Part shown: piece by piece, positions 12,201 to 24,200 of the stretch | Layout of the letters: each line of letters starts with the position of its first letter | Position numbering within the stretch: position 1 is the stretch's first letter | From: Rhipicephalus microplus | Taxonomy: Eukaryota; Arthropoda; Arachnida; Ixodida; Ixodidae | Direction of reading: 5' to 3' | Length of the DNA: 64,000 nt | NCBI RefSeq assembly: GCF_043290135.1 | Contig: NC_134700.1 | Location: 245,401,039-245,465,038 of the forward strand | Program-made: the position numbers and the translations under genes | The notes under the pieces: model-generated | The model's input: only the letters and a program-made list of their open reading frames with translations | Database searches by the model: none | What the model was told of the DNA's origin: nothing

Positions 12201-15200
12201 AACAAAAAACTTGCTGTAATTTATTAACTTCGCGTGACAAAGTCTGTAATCTTCATTTGACGACGCGGCGGCCTAGCAGCAACGACAGCGGCCTCAAACT
12301 CACTTATGCTGTGAGCACAGCTTTTCTGCCAGCCCCCTCTTCTTGGCAAATACCCGCATGACGCTGACGCAATGCGCAGCTTCGGCTACTGTCGGAACTG
12401 GATCACCCGTGTTGTCGCTTTCCATGTCGTCCTCATCACTATCATTTAGCGACACTTCGACAACCGAGGCAACAACGGCTTCGTCGGACATGTCCGGAGA
12501 TGTCTGCACATCGATGTCTGCGTCTCTGAAGTCGGGGAAGGAAATGCCTTCCATAACGCCCTGCCGCTCCAGCACTTCAGCTAGCAGAGTTTTGCAAGCT
12601 TCGTCTACGATGTCCGAAGTCTGGTCGATGGTGTCACTGGCGTCATCTGCGTCGCCCGCACTCACACCGAAGCCAGCACGCTTGAAGCAATTTTGAACTG
12701 TCGTTGCTTCAACCTGCCGCCACGAGTATTCAAGCAGGTGAATTGCGCCAATCAGGTCGATGGAGAATAATTTGCCGCATTCAATGGCGAGAAGAAATGT
12801 GCACAGCAGATTCTTGTAGAGGTGTTTTACAGCTCGAATGATGCCTTGGTCCAAGGGCTGGGCAATCGCTGTTGTGTTTGTTGGCAGAAACGCCAACTTC
12901 ACAGCCGTCAGGTTGTCAAGGGCGACGTGCGCCGAAGCGTTGTCTAAAATAATAACAACTCTTCTGTTCTTAGCCACAAAACGACGATCGATGAGGGGCA
13001 CGTACTCCTCAAAGAGTTTTGCCGTCATCCATGCTTTGGTGTTGCCGCGATAGATGACCCCTGATGGCAACCGGGTGCCTTTGAAACATCTAGGCTTCGC
13101 CGACTTTCCAATGACGAGGAGCGGCGTTTTGTCGGTTCCAGTCATGTTTACGCAAAACACCACAATCTGTCTTTTGCATGCTTGCCGCCGGTGCACGTCT
13201 CGCCTTTGAACGCGAGCATTTTGTCTGGTAGCAGCTTAAAGAATAGCGCCGATTCATCCATATTAAAGATGTCATCAGGTGCGTAGTCTTCCAAGATGTT
13301 CTTTAGCTGACAATTTTGCCACTGCTCTGCGCCAACCACGTCAGCAGCAGCACCTTCTCCCGAAACAGTCCTCGTGGTGATGCCGTGCCTCGCCTTAAAT
13401 CTGGCTAGCCAGCCATTGCTGCACATGAAGTTAACACGGTTGAGCTGCGAGGCAAAAACCAGGGCCTTCTCCACGAGCAGGGGTCCGCTGATAGGCAGAT
13501 TTTTTGACCGTGCAGCTTTTAGCCACTTCACCAGCGCCTCCTCTACATCCGAAAACGCCGAACCGTGTAGCCGGCACCTTTTCGCAGTTGCAGCAGCACT
13601 GCCGAGCAATTTCTCTCTGGAATTCCAAATTCCACACACCGTGGTTAACGGCAGGTCCTTTTCGCGTGCCAGCGCCGATTTTTTCGTGCCACTTTCAATA
13701 GCACGAATTATGTCCAATTTCTCCCCTATTTTCAGCACTCGATGCTTTTGTCCCAGCTTCGGCATGACACAAGTATGAAGCAGCACAAGCACACATACAC
13801 AACACGTGAAAAATGACACGAGCTCTGTACGGCACAGATCAACCAAAGAACACCTATGCACGGCACCAACGGAACAAAGAAAGCAAAGCAAGCGCACACA
13901 GTGTTTGGATGGATGGATGGATGAATAGATGTGACTGTACCCTTTAGATCGGGCGGCGGCTAACGCCACCTAGTCATAATACTTAGTGAACTAACCATTA
14001 GGTTTATCTTTTTTTCCCTTTAAATAGTGAGGTCGAGGATTCGTACTTTGCAGTGAAGGCTTTAATTTTCACTCGTGCCTTGACTTTAGCCACCAATCAG
14101 ATAACCTCCTTCTAGTTAAGTCTACTCGCTTAAAGTCTATTTTGCCCTCCCTACCCCTAAACTCCAGTGCTTTGAAAAACTCTGCGCCATCATCCTTAAC
14201 TATAGGGTGAAGCCCTTTACAGAACATTGTCAAATGTTCGGCAGTTTCTTCTTCCTCTCCACACGCACTGCATACTGTGTCTACCCCTTCGTATTTGGCC
14301 CGATAAGTCTTGGTTCGCAATACTCCCGTCCTGGCCTCAAACAGTAGAGAACTACCCCGAGTATTATCATAGATCCTTTCCTTGGCAATTTCCTGCTTAG
14401 AAGTTCGATAGATTTTTTGTGCAGACTTCTTAATCATGCCCATTCTCCACATGTCAGTCTCCGTTTCCTTCACTTTCTTCTTAACCGATAGTTCTCTTTG
14501 GTTTGGCCACCTGCTGTTTTCTAAGTATTTGCCAGTCAATTTCCTGGTTCGCTTCCTCCATTTTGTATCGACATTCTTCATGTACAAGTAGCTGAAAACC
14601 TTCCTAGCCCAGTGCTCCTCCCCCATTTCTCTCAATCGCTTCTCAAATTTTATCTTGCTGCTAGCTTCCCTGCCCTTAAATGATGTCCATCCCATATCAC
14701 CTTGTACTCCCTGATTTGGTGTATTCCCGTGAGCTCCTAAAGCAAGCCTACCTATTCCACGTTGCTTAATTTCTAATCTTGCTTGAACTTCTGATCTCAT
14801 GCACAAGACCACATTGCCGAACGTCAGCCCAGGAACCATGACCCCTTTCCATATTCCTCTCACAACATCATACTGTGGTAAAAAACGCTGCCCTGGAGAG
14901 TGTACCTCATGCTTTTACGTAGAAAATCGGTGTGCGGGGCCGATTTAGTATTTCAAGGTGCGCGGGAATCATTATGATGGTGATAGCACTAAAATTATGA
15001 GCGCGCCTATGCGCGTGCTCGTGCGTGTACCACGTGAAAAGCTCCCGAGCCACGGGGACAGCTCGGCTAACCCCAGAGAGCAGAGCGCAAGCACAAGTTC
15101 GGGCCACGCCCCGGCTGCTCGTTCTGACCCTCCGTGTCCGGGCCTCGTCCCGGCGTTGAAGTCCTCGGGTGCCTCCTGGACTGGGCATCGCCCCACCTCG

Positions 15201-18200
15201 CTCCCACGTTGGTCTGAAGCGGCGTTCGTCACGGCCAGCTGCTGTTCTGGTCTCGGAGCGAGACGCTGTCCCAGGTCTGTTCGCGGCAGTCGGCGACACG
15301 CTGTTCTCGGTCGTGTACAGGCAAGCCCAGGCGTTGACCACCGTACTGGGATGCCCCTGGCGGTTATCTTCTAGACCGGGCCCCGCCTCGGTACGAACTC
15401 CGCAAGCGCAAGGCACACCGCGTTCTGACTACCAGAGAGCTCAAGGTCAAGCGCAACGTTCACGCCCCAAGAGTAGAATGTGAGTGGACAAACAAGAACG
15501 TTAACTCCCTTCCGCGTAGGACCGTGAACGCGTGTATATATGTGTGAGTTTATGTTGTGTGTATCCATTTGTCCGTATTCGTGTATATAAAAGTCTCTCG
15601 TTGTCATCGAACGTCCTCTGTCCTCATCTGGCTATCCTGCGCCCACAGTTGCCCACACATACCTATTGTAATTCCACAGTGCCCTATTTTTCATCACTGC
15701 TGCATTCCTGTTACCTTTAGTCGTCACGTATATTTCGAGTTCCCTTAGGTACTCGGTCTCATTGCTTATCCATACGCCCAGATATTGGTATTTATCTGTT
15801 ATCTCTAGCGTGACCTCCTGTATTCTAAGCTCACTACCTTCGTTATCATTAAAAATCATGACTGCTAATTTTTCCTTACTGAATCTAAAATCTAACCTAT
15901 CTCCCTCATTACCACAGATGTCCATCAATCTCTGCAAATCTTCCTTGTTGTCGGCCATTAGCACTATATCATCTGCATACATTAATGCTGGTAGTGCCTG
16001 ATCAATGAGTTTTCCTTGTTTGACTAAAGAGAAGTTGAAGCCAAGACCACTTCCCTCTAATATGGCCTCCAATCCTTGTAGGTACATCATGAATAACAAG
16101 GGTGACAGTGGACACCCCTGCCTAAGTCCCTGTTTCACCTCTGTGGGCTTGGATACCTGTTTTTCCCACTTTATAACTACCTTGTTACTTTTATAGATTT
16201 CCTTTAAAAGATTAGTGACTCCATCTTCCATACCCAGTGTGTCTAGTATTCCCCACATTGCGTGTTTGTGCAAAGCGCCATCGCGTGGACAACACCAGAA
16301 GCCTAGCTGGCTGAGTGCTTCTTGTTACAGAAAAATCTAAGAGATGGCGCTCACCAACACAGCCGCCATCATCATCAACACAAACAAGCGAGGCATGTTT
16401 CGATCTCTGGGGCTTGCTGTTCTGTCGGGACGCCCAGTGGGGGACGACATGCCGCGGCGAGTACGCATCGAAAATTGAAAAAACTACTTATTAACCGATA
16501 CATAAGCGATAAGCTGGTACGGCTTATGCGGATACAAAATGCATTATGTTCAATGGCCGCCGAGTCGGGGATTTGACTTCACTACCTTTAAAACGAAACT
16601 GTTTACACGGGTACGGTTTAACGAGGTTTCACTGTACAGTCGACTCCCGCTAATTCGAAGTCGCTTAATTGGAAGTTTCGGTTAATTAGAAATGAGCAAG
16701 TGGTCCCATCAGTTTTGCATGCAATCGTATAGAAAAAAAATGCTCAATAATTCAAAGTTAAAAACCCATAATATTGGTTAATTAGAAGTTTTTTCAATCG
16801 ACAGTCCCGTCGCGACCGTAATTTTACAGTAAAATGGGGAACTTTTCATATGCCAAAACATCTGCCGGACCGCGCTGGTGTCTTCGCCATCACTACTGTC
16901 CGCAGCGCCACAGATCTTGAAGCAGCAATCTTTTTAACGCTGGCGAATCGCATCGGCGGCATCGACTGACTCTTTAGTTGACTTTTGTCGAGACTCGAGT
17001 GTGTCACCGCGTCACCCGCGCGCTGGGTGATTCCACACGTATTTCCGCGCTTCTGATTTTGAGTATTGTGGTGGTGACGTACATTTGATAATGGCAACTC
17101 GTGGCCCTTACCGAACGCTAGACCTAGCGACGAAAGTCGAAGTCTTGAAGGAAGTTGACCAGGGAGGCACCGCTAAACAAGACATTGCAAGAAAGTACGG
17201 CATTAAGCCTAACACGCTGTCGACTTTCATAAAGAATAAGCGCTCAATATTGGATGCGTTTGAAAGTGAAAAATTCAAGACATCGCGGAAGCGGATGCGC
17301 ACCGGCGCCTACCCCGAGTTGGAGGAAGCACTGCTGATTTGGATCAGAGAGGCACGAAACAACAAACTTCCTCTCAGTGGTGAAGTCGTCAAGGCAAAAG
17401 CGTCATCGCTTGCTGAAATGTTGGGCATCAACGACTTCGCTGCTTCGGATGGGTGGCTTACGCGTTTCAAACATCGCCACGACTTGATTTTTAAAAGCGT
17501 GTGTGGGGAGAAGGCGTCAGTCGATGAGGAAACGTGCCTGACATGGAAAGCGGGCAAGCTTCGCGAGTACCTCGAAGAATACCAGCCGGCAGACATTTTT
17601 TATGCAGACGAGACTGCGCTTTTTTATCGGCTGCTACCGGACAAGACCCTGACATTTAAAGACGACGACTGTTCTGGAGGCAAAAGAAGCAAAGAGAGAG
17701 TGTCAGTGCTAGTCGCGGCGAACAAGACTGGCACAGAACGGTGTCGCCTGCTTGTGATCGGGAAGGCTGCCAAGCCTAGGTGCTTTAAAGGCGTGAAGAC
17801 GCTTCCTGTGGCTTATGCCTCGAACAGAAAGGCGTGGATGACATCCGATATATTTAAGGACTGGATCACCAAACTCGACCGCAAGTTCGCGCAATCAAGC
17901 CGTAAGGTGTTGTTCCCTGAGGACCAATGTAGTGCCCACATGAACGTACCTGCCTTGAGTGCCATCCGTCTTGTGTACCTGCCTGCAAACACGACGTCCG
18001 TGTTGCAGCCCATGGACCAGGGCATAATAAAAAATGTGAAGGTATTGTATAGGCAGCATCTCGTCGAGCGCATGCTTTTGTGCATGGACAACTCGTCGCA
18101 ATACGAGGTGAGTTTGCTTAGTGCCATCAACATGCTAGCGCGAGCTTGGACCCGCGTGAAAGAAGAAACCATCGCCAATTGTTTCCGGGCCTGTGGTTTC

Positions 18201-21200
18201 ATGGAAAACTCGGGGGATGCTTCTCCTTGTGCGCCAGTAGAAGTGCAAACAAATGAGCTCGACGACGGTAGCTTTCGCGCCGCTCTCGGTGACGTCCGTT
18301 TTGACGAGTATGTCGCTGTGGACAGCAACGTCGAAACATGCGGTCCACTAACGGACAGCGAAATCGTGCAGATGGTTCGGCCCCATGACTGCATTCCTGA
18401 AAATGACGATGATGACGACGACATCGGAAATGAGCCACCACCGAGGGCTGCTGATGTAGCTGCGGGTCTTGCTCTTGCGCAGCGGTTTTTTGTTGGAGAA
18501 CACAACGCCGAAGAAGCACTTCGACACGCGTATTCCTTACAAAACTTGCTAGCCGCAGCCAGATTCGGCAAGCAGAAGAAGATGACAGACTATTTTTCCT
18601 CAAAACTGTCGGGCTTTTAAACTAATAAAAGTGCCGTTTTTAGTGCTTTTTGCTTAATTCGAAGTTCGTTTAATTCGAAGTTTTTTGCGGTTCCCGTGAA
18701 CTTCGTATTAACGGGAGTTGACTGTACTACTAAAGGAACCAGAACACAGGTAAAATTTTTCTCTAAGTAGTGTAACGAAAAATGTGGCCCCATCTTACAC
18801 AGCATTTATTAGAAGAGAAACTGCAGGTGTCTGGCAACTATCAGCAACTAGGTCAACCATCCCAATTGCCATTGCCATCACCAATGTTGTTTTGTTTTCA
18901 GCTTTGAGCTGTTAGGCAGTGCCTCATTTTCTTTTTTTATTCGGTTATGAAACTATTTGGACAATGGGCTGCTTTCTTTTTTTTTATTTTTCTGTGCGAA
19001 TCAGTACAAGCTGACGAAAGTTCACCAGAGTGTACAAGAAAATTGTGTCTAAGTTTGAGCAGGCACGTGCAATCTGGATGTAGTTTGACTTGAGGGGTCC
19101 ATCTACATCCCAGCTTGACCTATATTTTGGTTTTAAAGGTATTACAGAGTTATGACATCAAAAGCAAAAGAGGCTCCCTACTCACCGTTTGAATAAGGCT
19201 AATAGCCAGTGATTTGGCAGCTTGCAGCCCTTCCAGGGTCGGATGCCTGTGAATAGAGCAAAAGCAGAAATATTGATTGGCTAGAGATTCTTTCAGCTGA
19301 AGAGGTTTATCACCCAATTTGGGCGAAGTTGAAGGAAGGCTCTTTTATAGCTATTAGTGATGATACACTATAATCAAGGAGCAACTAAAATCACTGAACA
19401 CTGTTTTAATGCCTGTCACTCACCTTCCCAACCAACACTGCAAAACACAGCGGAAAGGGCCTGAGCATAACTTACGGCTGGATCAGCAAGATGAGTGGCT
19501 CTTCCGATCTGGCTATCATGGTTTTCCCACTCATTGTTGAGCCCACAGAGGCAGCAGTAATACAAAAGATCTTACCAGCATAAAATATCAGAGATTTGTA
19601 AAGCACTACCAAAAATTTCTCAAAACATTAACCTGGGCAATTGTTTGACATCTTGACCACACAAAAAAGACGAGGACAGTGAGGTACAACGACCTAAGTG
19701 GTAAACTTTCAATTCGTTTATTCATAGAAAGACATAATAATATATTAAAGACATGTGACATACAGTGAAATTGTTACATTCGCTCACCAGCCAAGCAGAG
19801 AAGCTACTTATCTAATCCATGTGTTACTTACAATCTCCATATTTTTTTTTCTCTAATATAATAAGCCTCCAACACCACTCAGGCTGTCTAATCTTGGCTT
19901 ATGCCCAGAATCTTGATCTGATGAAACTATGATTCACAGGCGCAGTCTTTAGTGTGGTGGCAGACGAGCCAAAAACTTTTGTTCGTGTTCATGGCGCAAT
20001 GGTCACACCTCAGGCTTATCTCATACACAACTTCCGTAAAGCATTTAGTGTACTGCTTTGTATGGTCCTTACTAGGCTTGTGCGAATATTCGAACAAGCC
20101 TAGCAACATACGCAAGTCCGAACTCTTTGAATATTAGAACAAATATTACAGTATTCAAATTCACTTTGAATCAAATTTAAATTATTGAAAATTTCAAATT
20201 TGAAATGAACAAATAGATGTATATTAATTCGCATGTATCCCCTGCAAAGGTGTTTTCCCTGCAGTGGAGGGGCGCTAAGCCGTGAAGACACCGAATCAAA
20301 CATAGGCTAACTCGCATGTAACTTCTTGTAAAAGTGGTTTCACTGCAGTAGAGAAATGCTATGTTGTGAATATGCCTATCCAAGCAAATTCGCACTGCCG
20401 CAAAGCCCCACCTCAAGACTACAAGAACACATAACTCTCACATCTATTTTCATAATTTTTTTTCCGTTTAAAAGCTTATACCATTATATGCTATAAATAT
20501 AGTAAACAATAAAACAGAACATATTTTACAGGTTATCATTCGCATTTTACCAAAAGTCAAATCCTGCTACTATTCAAAGTTGTTTCCACTTCCTTAGAAC
20601 CAAAAAGAAAAGCATTTTCACAAGCCTTGTTTCAATTTTTAAAAAATATTGTGCACATTAGTTGAGCCATGACAAATATGCTCATATATCTATAATATGT
20701 GATGCATACTATTCGAATTCAAAACTATTCGACCAAAATCACTATTCGCACAAGCCTAGTTCCTACCACAGCTGTGCCTTCTTTTAGCTACTCTGGAGGT
20801 ACAAGAGCAGAGCCACACCAGCTTGAAAGGCGCCAAAAAAAGGGGGGGGGGGGGACACCACAGCTGCCTGCTACCTTTCTTAGGTTGTGGCTAACCATAT
20901 GCAGATAAGGCACCACTTCAGGTCTTTCGAAAAAAGCGGTTGTTCTTGTGAAAGGGTAACATCCAAACATGTGACTTATTATATCTCATTTATGAAGAAG
21001 TCATCAATTTAAAGAGGATTCCGACGACTCTGACACCGAGACCGAAGGGGCAGATCCTGCACAGCCAAGGGGCTCGTAGTTGACGCGAGCACTGTCATCG
21101 GTGTAGAGTGTTTGCGGTGTACGTAAACAAAAAATACTGCAACAGGAATTTTATTTTTCGAAACGTGAATGATAAATGAAAATTCTGGCTTTCAGTGCTT

Positions 21201-24200
21201 TAAAGATTTTTTATGATTCCCATAGTCCAATGTATAACTTTTTGATACACTAATTTCTACACAAAAAAAATGTTACTTGCAAAACTTTTCAAGTAGTTAG
21301 GCCCAAGCAACCATGCATTGCACCATCTGCCCACCACTATCTTCTTTTGTTTCGCTAATATAGACTACTGCCGCTTCATTCTTGGAGTATGCATAAAGGA
21401 CAAGCTGGGAAAAAAGTTTTTCTAATGATAATGAGCCATTTGCTGTTGTGTAGTTCGCTAAGGGAGTTGTGTTCACGAAGATAGATGAAGGTAGCAAACA
21501 GGTTAAGTAGAAGCAGGTGGATGACAATCTGAATTATAGCAATTTAGTTCTTGGCAAATACAGTTTGTTCTATTACATTGTGAATGCATTATGCCCAAAA
21601 TTTTACACAACATCTGGTGCCATATAGTAGATTTTAGATGCCATTGTCTCACCACTAGCCTAACTTGTTTCAGGAACAGTGCAATCAGTAAGAAAACATT
21701 TATTTGTGTTAAAAACAACTGGTCATTCCAACTGCTTTCCCAGAAAATTTGCAATTCAGTGATTCGAAATGATTTTCGTTCTAATTTCATGATTATGGAA
21801 AGCAAGATCTGTGGAAACTATATAGAGGCGACAGGATGTCTTTTCTCACTAATTGATGCTGCTTGCAAAATAATAGCACCTTCATGCCTCTAGCAGGTGA
21901 AGATCTCCTCTCATATAGGACGACCAAAAATGAGAGGACACTGTTGTTGGTTGCCACATGACAACCATCAGAATACCAAACTGGGCGCAGATGCGAGACA
22001 TGCATGGAATACCCAGCTATGCTATGCAGAATGAGTACTACCAGGTTATGATGCAGTTATGGTGGACTGATATGAGTGCCTTCTAAAACAACTCTGACAC
22101 TGCAATTGATGCAGCTTAAAGGGCCACTCACCAGGCCCCATAGCGAATTTTAGTTGGACAGTGGAAGTAATTGGATGTCCTATGAGGAACATTTTGCCAC
22201 AAAAATTTTTTGAATCGGTTCATCACGAGCGGAGAAAACAGGTTTTTTGAAGCGGCGCGTAACGAGGATGAGAGGAGGCAAACTTGAAACCCTTGCCGCT
22301 CCTCCGCGTAGCCTTCGCAAGCCAAATCTCTTCCCCAACCTCTCCAGCACCCGACCATGAGGTGACGTGCGCATGATGTGCCCAAACAAGTCCAACCCCC
22401 GAAAACGCGAGCAGCGTTGCTTTGTTGACCAGCGTTATTTTGTGGTCTTCCGCCTGTTTCTGCGGGATGGTTTGGAAACGCTAGCTTAGATGTGGTAGAG
22501 CAGATGAGCACAATGAGTGCGCGAACGCGTAGGAGCGTTCCACAGCGGTCGTCTGCTCAATGCACTGACCGCGGGGACACGAACGCATGCGAAACGCTGG
22601 CACGTTAGCCTCGCATCTCGTAGCATTTCACGGGGAAAAAAATAAAAGAAAAGCACGCACATTTTTTTATTGCGTCTCATTATATATTTCATGTTTTATT
22701 AATCTCTTAAAGCAACAAATACGTAAACTACGCATGTTGTGTTAAATAATTTTTGCCATGTCACGTGGTATACTTTTGCAACGTCAAAGCAGACTCGTCT
22801 ACGTAGAGGACCAACGTCACTGCATTGCCGTGTACATAAGGTCATTCCTACGCATACGTCATGCCCTCATTCTCTACACGTGCGCCGGGAGATGGAAGGG
22901 GGAGCAGCTTTCATCTTGAAGTTTTACCCATTTCCGCGGCGCGTAGCGTTGCAAAGTTTGGCAGACGTGATCATGAACGCCTCGTCTACGCATTGCGCTT
23001 GTCAGCTCAAAATTGTCAAACCTGGTGAGTGGCCCTTTAATGCCCAGTTAATTTCACCCCCGCCAAAAATGATAAGCGGCTCTACTATTGGTCACAAATT
23101 GAGAAAGGTGTGTTCAGAAGCTATCACATGTAACTCAACTCTTTGACAATTGCACTCAATGCAGTTTGTATTGTCTCAGTGTTCCTTTGTAGCAGCACTG
23201 AAATTCATAAATACTACAAACTGAATAAGCATTCTATGTTAATCTACTAAGGCATGTAAAATACATGTTGTTTATGACATCAAGTTATACAAAGTTAAAC
23301 TTGTTTTACCAAAAATATCACTATATTCCTGTTCATTATATCAAGCTTCAACTATGACAAGGCTTCATAGTACAGTTTTACCTAAGCACGATGAATTTAA
23401 ATGGCAATTGAGATTGGTGGTTGCACCATAAAATTTATCAGCAAAAAAGCCCAGACATACGTTTTACGAGAAACACCAGCAATTAGCAAAACAAGCAGCT
23501 GGGAAAGTTGGCGCATACTGACGGGTACGACATGACAAGCCTGAAAAAGTACGTGCGCAAGGAAGACAAGTACCGTAATTACTCGAATCTAACGCGCACC
23601 TTTTTTCCGGTTAAGCGGGTTCATAAATCACATGCGCGTTAGAATCGAGTACGAACAAAAAAATTACGGTCAATCTATTGCCATCGGCAAATCCAAAATG
23701 GCCGCCCCCTACGTGCGTCGGCATGACGCATCGGCCATTTCTGCCTATGTGTTTCCCATGTGCGGCACTTCGTACGTGTGCTGAGCAGTTCGTTATCTAG
23801 TAGTGCATTAGCATCGACGGCGTGGAAGGGCTGACTCAAAAACTCGAGTGCACCACGATGCCGCTTTTAAAAGAAAAGTCATCGCGTGTGCAGAAACGGA
23901 CGGAAATCGGGCCGCATCGCGGTCGTTCGGAGTTCCCGAAACGTGCGTGCGGGACCGGCGGAAACAAAAGCAGAAGATTGTCAACAGCAAAGCTTCTCGC
24001 AAAGGCTTCAGTGGACCACAGCAGGGTCGGTTTCCGCAAATTAAAGAGCTGCTCGGCGAGTATGTGCTTGAGCAGCGAGCGGCACAGCGGCCCGTGACGA
24101 CAGAACTGCTCCAAGTGCGGGCTATGCAATTAGTCTTAGAAAAAAGTCTAATGCGGAGCCAGTTTAAAGCGAGCAGGTGCTGGCTAACTAACTTTATGAA

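Larger units (their letters stand above)
13908..16261 (-). mobile_element. 5'-truncated LINE (non-LTR retrotransposon) with GGAT-repeat tail
   Basis: It lies on the minus strand. Its 3' end is the (GGAT)n run at 13907-13922, read as a (ATCC)n tail on the element strand. Its 5' end is truncated inside the reverse transcriptase near 16261. GTGTTTG at 13901-13907 and again at 16262-16268 is a candidate 7-bp target duplication. The element interrupts the Tigger between its transposase start and its right TIR and is itself interrupted by a solo LTR at 14874-15657. The clade (I, LOA, R1 or CR1 type) cannot be settled by eye. Confidence 0.8.
9102..16634 (-). mobile_element. Tigger/pogo transposon carrying nested Kolobok, LINE and solo LTR
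   Basis: Outer ends are TA (9100-9101), CAGTGAAACCTCGTTAA on the left and its complement ending at 16634 followed by TA (16635-16636). After removing the Kolobok insertion the left repeat continues ACCGTA, giving 23 matching bases with the right repeat. Without its insertions the element would be about 2.2 kb, normal for Tigger. It encodes a broken transposase on the minus strand and has been opened by a Kolobok element in its left TIR and by a LINE upstream of the transposase start. Confidence 0.85.

Noticed and set aside
14907..15607. Several frames of 78-169 codons on both strands
   Set aside because: They lie wholly inside the solo LTR, have no recognisable domains and reflect its GC-rich composition.
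17813..18571. 252-codon minus-strand frame
   Set aside because: It is antisense to the intact Tigger transposase, with serine-rich composition typical of a shadow frame.
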